64,000 nt of DNA from Paramormyrops kingsleyae (lineage: Eukaryota; Chordata; Actinopteri; Osteoglossiformes; Mormyridae): positions 1,426,001 through 1,490,000 of the forward strand of contig NC_132799.1 in the NCBI RefSeq assembly GCF_048594095.1, in the 5' to 3' direction. The stretch's first letter is position 1. Every line of letters begins with the position of its first letter. Under the pieces are notes generated by a model, which was not told where the DNA came from, did no database searches, and worked only from the letters and a program-made list of their open reading frames with translations. The translations under genes were made by a program, and so were the position numbers. This document shows positions 46,167-58,816 of this stretch, in pieces.

Positions 46167-49100
46167 TCCCCTGGCCTCCAATCCTGAGGACGGAACACGT
46201 CATCCTCAGTTTCAAGCGTGTGACACTCGTCTCTACTGAAGTATTTTGTACTAACTGTCGTTCTCACTGAAATATCTGGCTGAATGCGTTCCCTTCTGCA
46301 CTGAAAAGGCTTGTAGTTATAGTGTAAAAGCCTTTTCCACTTCATATAAATGACAGCGCCTTGTACCTTAGTTCTAATGTAATGTGTATTCATTCTGTTA
46401 TTATTGCTGATATTCCTTGTTTAGCAAACTAAACAAACAATGACTTCTTTCTTGTCACCTGTTTTGTAATAATGTCCTTTGCTGTCATTTACTCATCATT
46501 TCACTGTGTGTTCTGACACCCCAGATGCGCAGTGTGTGTTGCTTGTTTGCGCAGATGATCCCCCCCCCCCCCCCAACTGTACACAGAGAAAGACTCAGAG
46601 GTTCTGGACGGTGGGATGAATAGAGCCCCCGAATTGGAACATTTCCATTGCGTGTTATCGGGTCATGAATGGATTGTGCTCTCAGTGAGAGACATTCATG
46701 GTGGGTTCATGAACATTCAAACTCATTTTTTGCCTGATGGCATGTTTTTTCCCCTTTGAGTGTGTTTAGAATCTGAGAAGGAAAATATTCAATTTTCAGG
46801 ACAATGCAGACAAAAAGAGGTCTGTGCAGAGTGAATGTAGCCTTTGATTAAACTGTATTAATGTGCATGTCTGCTGAAAGGTCAAAGGCATTTTTATATT
46901 TCAACAATATGTAAAGGAATCACCATAAGGTGCTTGAACATTTGATTTGATTCACATGAACAGTCGAAATGCTTGGATGGATTCATGCAGCTCTCTAGTG
47001 GTCAAATAAAAAACTGCATATTCACTGGAGGGGCGTGGGCTGGGGGTTACTGCAGCGAAACAAGCCTGTGCTCTGCTTAATGGCATCGCATCATGTCACT
47101 TAAGCCCGGGGGGGGGGGGGGGGGCAGGCTGTAATAAAGGCGTTTATGGGGTCAGACCCTTAAATGGCTGCACTGTCTGTTTGCCCAGTGGCCCCATGTT
47201 TTGCTGTTACCCTCTGGTCGACTAAGGTTACTATAGTTCATTAAGAAATGCTTATGTGCTTGTCCTGGCTTGCTGGCTAATTTATATATAGCCCCAAAAA
47301 AGGACTTTGTGAATCAGTGGTATTAAAACAATACATGCCGACCTCCTGTTATATTAATGAAACCAAATGACATCCAGTGGCGTGACCATTATAATGAAAC
47401 CAAATGACATCCACTGGCGTCACCATTAGTTTGAGTAGCTCGTTTTAATGATTCATGCATTTTCATGTTGTTCTAATACATTTAATTTATTTTGGATTTT
47501 GTGTCTATTAGTATTCAATGATAAATATTTACTACCGGTTTTTTCCAGAAGAGTTATACTGGTTAAAAACTACATACAGTTGTATGTGTCCATCCATCCA
47601 TCCATCCATCCATCCATCCATCCAGGGCTGAGAGGAGATGTTGGTTTTTATACCTTTTCACTTAATGAAAGGGCATCTTGTCCCATGTAAAGTCATTTTG
47701 CTCCCCAGTTATACAGATGGAGGTTTTACTGAATCAGTCCAGAATCAGCACATCTCCAAGGGTCTGACAGCCGACGCCCCCCCCCCCGGATCGTGAACCC
47801 TGCTGCCCTTTAGCTAGCCTGTTCACTCTTTCTGTTCCTGCAGACGGATGAGAAACGCAAAGCGTGTGTAGTGTGTAGCAGAGGCGCTGCTGCTGCATAA
47901 ACGGGAGAACAGGCACCTCTAACCCTTTCCAGAGGAAAACGTCCCGCGTGTTTAATTTATGAAACTGTGCACCGTAACTAGGCCACTCTGCTAAACGGTC
48001 GCGCAGCAAAATGAGCAACATCCCCGCCGCACGCCGCTTACGATGATGCATGGCGTCGGAAAAGCCGGCATGTGGTAAATGTGCCGCAGTCCGGCCCCAC
48101 GGCCCAAAGAAAGACCGGGAGCTGCTCCCAGCAAATGGACTTTGTGCCTCAGAACATGTTTCCTAACAAGATTCATGATTACAGACGGAGCTGCGTGATG
48201 CTGTGCTCAGGCGGGGTTGGGGGGGATTGTGAGCCTCACTAAATGAATTTGTCATCTTTGGTAATTTCCCCGCATGGGAACGGGGGAAGGGGCTCTGGCA
48301 TGGAAAGTTTTCTTTTTTCTGTGTCCATATTGCACTCCTCCCCCCCCCCCCCAGCCGATCATATGGCCTGATCACAGTCTTGCACCCCCTGCGATTGTAC
48401 CAAACAAAGCGGTGATGGATTTGTTATTTCAGCCGAGAGCAGGAGTGTGGAAATGCAATCACCCTCGCCCCCCCCATGTGAATTATTAACCAGGGCCTGT
48501 TCAGTGCAGGAAAGGGGATATTAAGACATAGTTAATTTGGGAGCAAACAGTTCCCCTAGCTTCACCTCAGCATTAAAAGCCCCAAAATCCTTCTTAACCT
48601 TCAGCATTCGCTGCTGGGCAAGTTTCTTCCAGAAGTTTCCGAATGTGCCTGCCGTGACTTTCTGGCAGGCAGGCGGCTTAGTGGATCTGTATTAAATTGT
48701 ATCGGAGCAAATAAATCGGCGTTATGCTTTATGGGATACGGGGTAATAGCCACACGCGCAGTGGAATGGCAGAAGCGTACAGGATGTTTCCTAAATCCCC
48801 GCTTCTGCTTGCATAGATGAGGAACTTGCTGTTTCTTTCATAAATGCTGTTCACAGAGGTGCACGTTTGAGGTACGTGGACGGATCAGAGAAAAAATATG
48901 GGATTTAAGAGCTGGAGAGTAAAGCATGCTGCAGCGTGTGCAGAACTTATCTTTTCATTAAATAGTTTTAATTACAGAAAATCAAAATCAAAAAAGGAAG
49001 CGTAACACAATAGGGATGTGGTTGTAAGGCTTCCAGCTTAAACCTATTTTTTTTTACAATATATTGTGTTAAAGTTTAATTAAGCTTAAGAAACGGCAGA

Positions 49101-49294
49101 TGTTATTAATTGATAATGTAAATTGATTTTAATTGTTTGGTGCAGATCGAGCCTGGATGATGTAGGACGCTGTTTGATGGGTTTGCATTACGGGCCACTG
49201 GGATAGAAAACCAGAAGTATATTTCAAATGTCAAGTTTTTCAAGGTTAATGACCAGTATTGAATCAAACTGAAATTCATGGCAGAACATACACA
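46167..49294. other. Upstream flank: simple repeats and single-copy sequence
   Basis: A C run at about 46560-46574, a 17-base G run at 47108-47124, a 37-bp tandem duplication of AATGAAACCAAATGACATCC at 47357-47430, an ATCC microsatellite at 47589-47624, and a C run at about 48340-48352. Overlapping open frames of 61-117 codons show no known domain. Confidence 0.5.
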
Positions 49295-50476
49295 TACACC
49301 CATCAGCCATATCATTAAAACCACCTGCCTGTAAGACCCCCTAGTGCCGCCTAAACAGCTCTGACCCGCTGAGGCCTGGTCTCCACGAGTCCTCTGAAGG
49401 GGTCCTGTGGTATCTGGCACCCAGACGTTAGCAGCGGATCCTTTATGTCCTGTAAGCTGTGAGGTGGAGCCTCCATGGATCAGACTTGTTTGTCCAGCAC
49501 GTCCCACAGATGCTGCATCGGATTGAGATCTGCGGAATATGGAGGCCAAGTCAACACCTCAAACTCTTTTTCATGTTCCTCAGACCATTCCTGATTTCAT
49601 ATTCCATATCTGCAGTGTGACCGGGCGCATTATCCTGCTGAGAGAGCCCACTGCCATCGGGGAATAGCATAGCCATGAAGGGACGTACTTGGTCTGCGAC
49701 AATGTCTAAGTAGGCGGCACGTGACAAAGTGACACATGAATGCCAGGACCCCAGATTTCCCAGAACATCACCCAGAGCATCACACTGCCTCCGCCGGCTT
49801 GCCTTCTTCTCAGACTGTATCCTGGTTCCATCTCTTCCGCAGGTGAACGACATACACGCACCCGGCTGTCCACGCGATGTAACAGAAAACGTGGGTCATC
49901 AGACCAGGCCACCTTCTTCCGTTGTTCCATGGCTCAGTTCTGATGCTCCCGCGCCCATTGTAGGTGGACAGGGGTCAGCATGGGCACTCTGACCAGTCTG
50001 TGGCTACGCAGCCCCATACTCAGCAAGCTGTGAGGCACAGTGTGATCTGACACCTTTCTGTCATAAGCAGCATGAACTTTTTCGGCAGTTTGTGGTATAG
50101 TAACTCTCTTGTCGGATCGGACCAGACGGGCTAGCCTGAGCTCCTAATGCAATCAATGAGCCTTGGGCGGTCATGACCTCGTTCTTAGTTCACCAGTTGG
50201 CCTTCCTTGCACCACTTTTGGTAGCTACTGTACTGACCACCGCATATTGGGATCACCCCTCAAGTTCTTTTGTTTTGGAGATGTTCTGACCCAGCTGTCA
50301 TAATTTGGCCCTTGTCAGAGTTGCTCAGATCCTTATGCTCGCCATTTTTCCTGCTTCCAACACATCGACTTCAATAACTGATTGTTCACTTGCCTGATAT
50401 ATACAGGTGTCACTGTAACGAGATAATCAATGTTATTTTTCTGTCCGCGGTTATAATGTTATGGCTGGTTGATGTA
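49295..50476 (-). mobile_element. Decayed Tc1/mariner-type transposon, 1.18 kb
   Basis: The ends are TACACCCATCAGCCATATCA on the left and, reversed, TACATCAACCAGCCATAACA on the right. These are inverted repeats bounded by TA, the target dinucleotide of Tc1/mariner elements. Between them, on the minus strand, lies a transposase relic with the DDE-domain landmarks. The whole element matches a Tc1-like family common in fish. Confidence 0.88.
49330..50350 (-). pseudogene. Tc1-like transposase pseudogene
   Basis: Pieces of a Tc1-like DDE transposase are recognisable in different frames on the minus strand. In order they are: an N-terminal start region near 50345 followed quickly by stops; AWSDDPRFLLHRVD (first catalytic Asp region, about 49900); the block RRRQAGGGSVMLW (about 49800); FPDGSGLSQQDNAPGHTA (second catalytic Asp, about 49640); and WPPYSADLNPMQHLWDV (about 49535-49500), where the canonical motif is SPDLNPIE, so the third acidic residue appears as Gln. 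At least two frame changes separate these pieces. A working protein of this family is about 340 residues. This copy cannot encode one. Confidence 0.85.
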
Positions 50477-52497
50477 CACATCAACAGACAGGCCTGTCAG
50501 GTCGCCCAAAAACATGGACAAGGAGACCCAAAGTCAAGATGTCATGGAAGGATGGAGTGTGCGGACAGCGCTGCACCACTTCCTGCCTCTGCAGAGATGG
50601 TCTGTTAGGCAGAGGGAGTCACAGACAGGCTGGGCAGTGGCCTGGGTGCCAGTGACCTGGGCACCAGTGGCCTGGGCGCCAGTGACCCACGGGCAGTGTA
50701 TCCCGGGGAACGTGGTGTGACCTCGCCCCGTCCCGCTGCCCCCCCAACACACACACACCTCAGCTCCGGGGGATGTCCTTTCCCATCAGGCCGAAGCCAT
50801 CTGTTATCTCTCTGGCAGCGGAGCGGGGCGGCTCTTTGCCAGTGTAAATACGATGGCGTGCACATGTACCCGGACATTTAAAGGCATTTACGACACTAGC
50901 CTGCAATTGCTGTTTCACACCCTCTATCCTAAGTAAATATTTCCAGAATAGATGTGTTTAAATTTGCCTGTCAGAATTTTTTAAATTCTACGAGATTTGT
51001 TCTTTTTTGCGTAAAAATTTACAATTGAAGGACTTTGCAATGCAAGGACTTCAGCTGCTTTGGAGTGCTGTAACCCAGAGTAAGACTCGTTCATTCTCTC
51101 AGGGAAACAAACAAACATACAAATAAATCTTGATCAGTATTTTGTGTATCCTGTAAAATAAAAAACAAAACATGGATGATTGGACATGAAAACAATTAAG
51201 TGAATAGGAAAGGTTTCTTTAAGCAAATGCAGAGAATAAAGAATAAAATATCTCAACAAAAATAAAGGAACGTGATGTCATGCATGTCACAAAATGCAAA
51301 AATGAGGACGAAGCTGGAGACGATGTTGATGCTGGCATGGTGACAGAGGACGGGGGTGTGGCCCCGCAGTCACAGAAAGGAGCTTGTGCGTATCGATTAC
51401 GAGAGCGGAGGCCTTCACGTCATAGTGGAGATGATCTGCTGTCATGGTCCCTGGCGTGACGTGTGCAGCCCATCCGTCACCCGCCGGCGTTTAAGGGTGA
51501 ATGATGTGCGTTTGTGGGAGCGACATCACGGTGAAATGTAGCTGTGATCTGTCTGGCATCGAGTGATGCTGCTCGTAATGAGGGTGGAGGTCGTTAAGAC
51601 CCCGTCACCCCCTGACTGTGATTTGTCTGGTTACATGTTTAGGTGTGGCTTGCATGAACACGTACGTTGCTTTTCTATAACAATATATTGATTTTCTTTT
51701 TTTCCCAAGGGAAAATAATTGTTTATTTGAGGAATTCCTTGAGTCCTGCTTTGGCCGTTATTAAATCCCCCCCCCCCATCTGTAAAAGCGACAGTGAGAC
51801 CCATTTGTGGGATTGCAGCCCACAAAAAAAATCCAATATCATCAATTTCAAAGGAACATTATGGGGCAATTTGTTAAAAATTTGTGCAAATGACCCCTTT
51901 GGTACAAATGGTTCTGAGCCCAAAAAAAAGTCGTAGAAAAATGATGATGGATCACGCTCATCTTCCCATAAGGCACCTTGTTTTCTTTGCGGGGGGGTGG
52001 GTTTGGGGCCATGATGAAGCCACTGCAGAGAAAGAAGTGGTGCATCATTCATACAGAAACACACACACACAGACACACAGACTCGTTAACAGGAATTCCA
52101 TCTAAATAACAAATGTATACTTTATGCGTGTGACCTCCCAGATGTCGGCCCAAAGAGGAGCACCTCCATGGATCGCTAATGCCTGACCAGGGGGATGTGA
52201 AGCTCAGTCGCATCATTATCCCGCTGGGAAGCTGCTCCTTGGGGCACTTAAGCTGCAGAAATTGCCTGAGCAGGTCTCGATTTCCTCGACCAGAGAGAGC
52301 TACAGTAGCAATTAATGTGCCTTCGAGTGAAAGTTTATTTGTATTTGTTTGTGCATATATTGTATATTTATGTAAGAGTAATATATTCAAGAAATAATTG
52401 TAATTAATTGATAAAAAGAAATGTATGTCACGTCCATTAATGTGCCATGATTGGTCATCATTTCTGGCAATATGTGCATTTAAAACGAGCGTATGAG
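50477..52497. other. Upstream flank after the Tc1 element
   Basis: A 15-bp tandem repeat (GTGGCCTGGGTGCCA and variants) lies at 50637-50688. A CA run sits near 50748-50758 and a C run at 51769-51777. Short A-rich and AT-rich stretches occur at 51165-51270. No gene recognised. Confidence 0.45.
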
Positions 52498-52580
52498 TGA
52501 GATGGTGAGATGGGGAGACGGGAAGATGGAGAGATGGGGAGATGGAGAGATGGAGAGATGATTAAATGGAGAGATGGGGA
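52498..52580. repeat. GATGGGGAGATGGAGA simple repeat
   Basis: Irregular tandem of GAGATGGGGA/GAGATGGAGA decamers, about eight copies with one interruption (gattaaatgg). Confidence 0.85.
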
Positions 52581-52619
52581 GACTTCTAAAACCTTCTTTA
52601 TTAACACAAATGCACAATT

Positions 52620-52972
52620 AATCCTTACTCAAAAAAATAAATGAAAAAAAATAAGGGAAAAAAAAAAATTTATAAAAAGAAAAAACAAAAGTTATCAGTC
52701 CACAAATCCACCATGCACATCATACTTTCAACTCTAGACTTTGATCATCGCCAAGTTCACACAACACTCTGCATTGCCCCCACACCGTGGAGAACTCCTG
52801 CAGGGTATGGGTCAGCACAGAGTACGCATACCCCACCCTGAACCGCATCGCTACCAGCCCCACCAGTATAGACTTAGCGTCCGTTGGCCCAGCCCCTCTC
52901 AGCGTATTTTTTCGAGATAGCCAAATCGCAAGTTTGGCCTGACCCACTAGGAAATTCAACAAGCACAATTAG
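52620..52972 (-). mobile_element. LINE ORF2 C-terminal remnant (L1/Tx1-like)
   Basis: An 82-codon minus-strand frame (52968-52720) contains FLVGQAKLAIWLSRKN followed by LVAMRFRVGYAYSVLTHT and FSTVWGQCRVLC. This pattern is typical of the C-terminal end of fish Tx1/L1-type reverse-transcriptase proteins (a VGQAK-AI-L-RK block, then a helix with R-R-E/Y and a W-G motif). On minus it is followed by a stop and a T-rich tract (A-rich on plus, 52628-52690). No reverse-transcriptase core is present; the copy is 5'-truncated. Confidence 0.6.
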
Positions 52973-54281
52973 ATGGTGAGATCAGCTCCTTACCTCAAAG
53001 ATGGGTTATTAGGGTCCCAAGTGGGATGCAAGCCTTTGCAGCCCTTAACAATTCTTCAGCAATCATTTCAGGAGAAGAAATCAAGTTGTCGTTTTCAATA
53101 CTCGTCTGAAAAACACAATTAAAGTAATTTGTCATTAATGCTTTTTGGAGTTTCCGCGGCGGTGTAACCGAATCATTGGGGAGTGACATGGGTGACTGGT
53201 GGAGAGTGCAGTTTCGGGGCTGGTTTCCTGTTCCCTTAGCACTGGCTGCCCCGGTGTGATAGCCCCCGGTGTGATAGTCCCCAGTCACACATCTCCCACA
53301 ATCAGCTCCTCACATGTTACACCGAGTGAGAAAGCATCATTTGCTGAAGACCACATCCTCAGCTGCTGGCATGTCCAGATAAGTCCTTATTTTACACATA
53401 CATAATCCAGCGAGAGAGGAGTGTCCTGCCAGGAAACATGCCAGTTGCTTGGGGAGGTGGAGACTCAGAATGTTCTAGGCTTTGATGACTGGGGCAGTAT
53501 CTCGCTGGTTAAGCTGGGATGGCGATTGTGCTTTCTTAGTGGTTATCCCCAGGAATCTCGCCCCTTCACATCATTAGCTGTCACGTCTGTCACATCAAAC
53601 CCTAGCAAACAGACTTTGAATTCGGCCCCCAACTGACAGTGTGTCGGTGAATTCCAGCTCTTTGCTCCCAAATGTATTTTTGATGGCGGCTTCGCCATTT
53701 GATCTGCTCCATTTGACATGCAGTTAAAAAAGCCAGCTCTTGGAATTAATTATTTACAGTGTGGGCAAAAGGGGAGATTTATTCATTCAGATGAGCATCA
53801 TTCACCACAGACTGTATCACAGCGCTGTATTTACAGAGGCGGGGTCCGGTAGTTATGGTGCATGTACGGTCATCTTGAAGATGGTTCCAGGCCAGATGTG
53901 GGGCCATATTTGCTTTGGTACCCCTCCTCCCCCAATGCGATGCAGATCACATGGGGTTTGAGGGTCCCTCCTACTCACAAGTGGCCGGCTGCTGTGTAAG
54001 GGGACACATCCGAACTTCAGTGGATCTCAGTGGCGTGAAATGTCAGAGGGGAACTTCAGTGAGGATCTTGTTATATGCTGAGCTGTCTGTAGTGAGGGCG
54101 GATCGATACTCTACTAATGAGATTAGGTAACAAGGGCAGGCGAGAAAGGTGGGGCGGAACATGATTATCATGTTGTCATGGTAACTTAACTGTGCCTGTA
54201 TGATTTGATGTATTTATTGCTTTTTAATCATTCTTATAAACGCCTGCTACTTTAATTAATTAGGAACACAATAGCAGCTGT
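52973..54281. other. Upstream flank, no gene recognised
   Basis: Contains a two-copy CCCCGGTGTGATAG repeat at 53252-53280. Otherwise single-copy-looking sequence. Confidence 0.45.
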
Positions 54282-54995
54282 TCATATCTTTCCCGCTTTA
54301 AGTGTAAAATCCATCAGCGGCGCTGCCTGTAGAGCCCGTGATATGCCAGCTTCCTGGCCAGCGCCACACTTCCACAGTTGGTGCATCTTCAGCTGTTGCC
54401 AGGATGCGGTCGTGTTCCCTGACGTCAGCTCTGCTAGGTGGTGGCCGTGGGTCCGGCTCAGCTGGGACCACCTCCTTCCAGGTGACACCTGGGTCCACTT
54501 ACAGTCCTCAGGACCGGCTGCCAGAACCCTGCTCGGATCCAATGAGGTGTGTGGCTCGTACCCGTCCCATGCGCCTTTGAGGGTGGAGGGACACATCTGG
54601 CGCATCCAGTCATTAGAAGAGAGAGGCAGTGGCACATTGCCCACAATGACAGCTGCGAGTGAGCTCTCCGGCTCCTGGCTGTCTTTGGGGCCCCCGCTGC
54701 GGGCCCCCAGACGAGCTGGCAAGCTTGGGAACTCGCACCAAGCGTCTGCCTGCTTCTGCAGGCCTTTCAGGTGATTCCCAGGTCCTCCTGACCAGCAGGT
54801 CAGCCTGTGCAATACTGGTGCCACCAGCCTGCCTCTGACCTTGTCGATGAGCATGTGACCTTGACAGTGAGAGGGTGACCTTGACGGTGAGAGTTTGACC
54901 ATGTCAGCTTTGTGCCATGACTGCCGCACATTCACACACTTCCTGAAGAAGGAAGTATATAAACAATAAGATGAGGAAGATTTCCTGAATGACAC
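54282..54995 (-). other. Unrecognised 237-codon open frame
   Basis: This is the longest open frame in the window that is not made of tandem repeats. It begins MSFRKSSSSYCLYTSFFRKC and ends FTLKAGKI. I recognise no domain, signal peptide or membrane segment. It has a fairly even composition with several Cys, Trp and His, and the sequence is GC-richer than its flanks. The opposite strand also has a 143-codon frame, which weakens the coding case. A small 20-bp repeat (TGACCTTGACAGTGAGAGGG) lies within it at about 54856-54900. It could be a fragment of a mobile element, a non-coding transcript, or chance. Confidence 0.2.
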
Positions 54996-57289
54996 ATCAG
55001 AGTGGTCCAGATGATGCCCGTCTCCGTCCTTGAGAGCTCCTGGTTTGGATTAAAACATGAATCTGAAGGCTTTGTTGCATAAAACTCAGTACTGGAGAGA
55101 TGGTTCCTCGTGCTGCGTCTTGGTACAACTGTACAACAAGAGCAGGTGATTTATATGCTAATATCGTCATGAAATAATTAAATACGTAACTTAATTACCT
55201 TATTAGCTAATGTTTGTTGAAAGTAGTCTATGATAGAGCTGCCAGTTTCCCTTTAGCCCTTAAACCATTTTCAAGCCTTGGTACCCTGATCTGCTTGGTA
55301 CCCTGATCTGCTTCTGTAAACATCTGTAATTCTTATCTGGCTCGGCAGACAGCTCACACACAGAGGGGTCATCAGAGAGGTCACCATGACGCGGGGTCGC
55401 CCTGGAAACCACAGCCTGACTCACCTGTGGATACACGTGATCCATATTATTACATTATCAGAACATTAATTTTCAGATGTGGGAAGTGGAAGTGACTCCC
55501 CATGGCCTTCAGACTGACATGGTGCAAACAAAGACAATATGCCCCCCCCCGATTCCCTCCCTCTAAACTGAGTGATGCCCCCACCCCCCGACGCCCCGAG
55601 GGCTCCCGGGATCCTGTCATTGAGGTTCTCCTGCCCTCCTGACCCCTTATTCTTACCTCGGGACGTCACAGGGGTCAGTGGTGCTCCTATTGTATACTTG
55701 TAAACCTAGTCAGCTGGTTAGTTTAACTTAGTCTGAGCAGGGTTTGCTCTGTCAGCTAGCAGTTATTAGATGGCGAGGAGGCTGTAAGTCCCTCCCAACA
55801 CACATTTATTATGTTTGGGTCCAGTTTGATCTTCCAGTTTGATCTTTAAAGAACTGAATTCACGCGCAGTTATAAAAACCCACCTGCTACAGTAACCACG
55901 ACAACCGTGCGACGGCGGCTAATGGGAATGGATGAGTATATATGGGAAAGTTAGGAATAGCCTAATAAACATAAATGAACAGGCCAATAATAAAGCGTCG
56001 CCATTTACGAGTGCCGGCATTTCTCGGAAGAGTATAAAGGTTATAAGAACCTTTCTGCTCCGCCTCCCAGCGGCGGCTGGCCTGGGATCAGCGGCAACGT
56101 GGCGTCTTTATTAGTGGGCTGCGCGGCACCCGCGGAGAGTGTCTGGTGACAGATCCTGGTTGTTCCGGCTCTTTCCGTGAGTCATTAAGCCTTGGGGAGG
56201 AGGTACACTCTGCGCTGGCACCTCGGTGACTTTCCCATATCTGCCCGCGTGTTTGTTTTCGTGAGAGACGAGCGGGAGCCCCGGCGGAGGTCAGCGTGCC
56301 TCTCTGGGATGTAGTGTTTTAATTCCGTGCTCATGTGACGAGTGACTGTTTCCCAAACGTGCTCATCCTCGCTGCTGTCTCCTCTAAAAAGGACAAAATT
56401 ACATTACTGTGATATGAGAAAAAATAATATGCCCTGCAGGCAAGTAATACACAGTAATGCAAGTTATAAAACCACTAGGACTATTTTTTGGTGAAAATAT
56501 TTAATATAACTGCAGCAAGCAGGCAGACTCTTCTCCAGAAGCCCAAACAAATGTCAACTGCTCTCTGTGCCGACCAGACATGTTCTTACAGACACTGATG
56601 TCCTACATGAATATTTAGCAAAGGTGACACTGAATGCTTATTCATTAGTTTATAACAACAGTTTGTTCCATAGCTCTGAGTCAGTTCAAAGAGTGATATG
56701 AGCATTAACATTGCACAGCGTTGGGTATGCCTGGCACAGACACTCGTCGTGTTACACGGAGCTTTGTGTGTCTCCTGCAATGCCTGCCTCAGTCATTTTA
56801 GCTCTTTAAAATGAGTCAAGAGGAAATCAATGCCAGCTGATTTGAGGATTGATTTCAATCTTTGCTATTTGAAATGATGAGGATTGAGGTTTTTGCGCTT
56901 GGTATTCATCTGTGGGTACTGAGAAGAATACCCAGGACCTGGAGCTGCTCGTGTGTGTGTGTGTGTGTGCGTGTGTGTGTGTTTTACACAGAAATCGTCA
57001 TGCGAAACAGCAGTATCTGAAGGATCTGTGCATCTGTAATAAAACTGAGGACAGAAAGGAAAAATGAAAGGATCTGTCCTTGCGAAATGTGATATTTCAT
57101 GATTTTTTATTTGTGATGTTGTTGTTATGCAAAAGACCTGTTTTTACTCCCATTCCATTGAGGAAAGTAACTGGTTTGAACTAATCATCTTTTGATAAAA
57201 AAGGCTGGCATTTTGCGAAGCTTCAATGATTTGGTGTCTTTAAATTGATATGACCACATGACTGAAGTACAGGAGTCAAATAAGGAGTC
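54996..57289. other. Upstream flank, simple repeats only
   Basis: An exact 18-bp tandem duplication of CTTGGTACCCTGATCTGC lies at about 55277-55312. A CG-enriched stretch occurs at 56050-56290 and a GT run at about 56951-56982. No gene recognised. Confidence 0.5.
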
Positions 57290-57524
57290 TCAGAGAATGT
57301 GAGTCTCAGTCAGTCACATGGAGATTGTGAGTCAGTCAGTCACAGGTAGACTGCAAGTCTGTCACAGGGAGACTGTGACTCTCAGATAGTCATAGGGACA
57401 TTCCCAATCATAGAGAGACTGTGAGACTCTGTCACAGGGAGGCTGTGAGTTACAGATAGTTACAGGGACACTCTAAGTCTCAGTCACAGAGAGAATGGGA
57501 GACTCTGTCACAGGGAGAGTGTAA
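57290..57524. repeat. Degenerate edge of the 68-bp array
   Basis: Diverged, irregular copies of the same phrases (CAGTCACAGGGAGACTGTGA, CAGATAGTCATAGGGACA) with indels, leading into the regular array. Confidence 0.88.
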
Positions 57525-58816
57525 GTCATAGACAGTCACAGAGACACTCTGAGTCTCAGTCATAGAAGGACTCTGTCACAGAGAGACTGTAAGTCATAGA
57601 CAGTCACAGAGACACTCTGAGTCTCAGTCATAGAGGGACTCTGTCACAGAGAGACTGTAAGTCATAGACAGTCACAGAGACACTCTGAGTCTCAGTCATA
57701 GAAGGACTCTGTCACAGAGAGACTGTAAGTCATAGACAGTCACAGAGACACTCTAAGTCTCAGTCATAGAGGGACTCTGTCACAGAGAGACTGTAAGTCA
57801 TAGACAGTCACAGAGACACTCTGAGTCTCAGTCATAGAGGGACTCTGTCACAGAGAGACTGTAAGTCATAGACAGTCACAGAGACACTCTGAGTCTCAGT
57901 CATAGAGGGACTCTGTCACAGAGAGACTGTAAGTCATAGACAGTCACAGAGACACTCTGAGTCTCAGTCATAGAGGGACTCTGTCACAGAGAGACTGTAA
58001 GTCATAGACAGTCACAGAGACACTCTGAGTCTCAGTCATAGAGGGACTCTGTCACAGAGAGACTGTAAGTCATAGACAGTCACAGAGACACTCTGAGTCT
58101 CAGTCATAGAAGGACTCTGTCACAGAGAGACTGTAAGTCATAGACAGTCACAGAGACACTCTGAGTCTCAGTCATAGAAGGACTCTGTCACAGAGAGACT
58201 GTAAGTCATAGACAGTCACAGAGACACTCTGAGTCTCAGTCATAGAGGGACTCTGTCACAGAGAGACTGTAAGTCATAGACAGTCACAGAGACACTCTGA
58301 GTCTCAGTCATAGAAGGACTCTGTCACAGAGAGACTGTAAGTCATAGACAGTCACAGAGACACTCTAAGTCTCAGTCATAGAGGGACTCTGTCACAGAGA
58401 GACTGTAAGTCATAGACAGTCACAGAGACACTCTGAGTCTCAGTCATAGAGGGACTCTGTCACAGAGAGACTGTAAGTCATAGACAGTCACAGAGACACT
58501 CTGAGTCTCAGTCATAGAGGGACTCTGTCACAGAGAGACTGTAAGTCATAGACAGTCACAGAGACACTCTGAGTCTCAGTCATAGAGGGACTCTGTCACA
58601 GGGAGACTGTAAGTCATAGACAGTCACAGAGACACTCTGAGTCTCAGTCATAGAGGGACTCTGTCACAGAGAGACTGTAAGTCATAGACAGTCACAGAGA
58701 TACTCTGAGTCTCAGTCATAGAAGGACTCTGTCACAGGGAGACTGTAAGTCATAGACAGTCACAGAGATACTCTGAGTCTCAGTCATAGAAGGACTCTGT
58801 CACAGGGAAACTACAA
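57525..58816. repeat. 68-bp minisatellite, 19 copies in perfect register
   Basis: The unit starts GTCATAGACAGTCACAGAGA and continues CACTCTGAGTCTCAGTCATA, then GAGGGACTCTGTCACAGAGA and GACTGTAA. GTCATAGACAG begins at 57525 and the last at 58749, which is exactly 18 x 68, so the array has no net length change. Variation is limited to a few sites (gaggga/gaagga, ctgagt/ctaagt, cagaga/caggga, cactct/tactct). Confidence 0.96.

Noticed and set aside
1..58816. CRISPR-like arrays of regular repeats
   Set aside because: The repeats are contiguous tandem units without unique spacers, and the host is a vertebrate.
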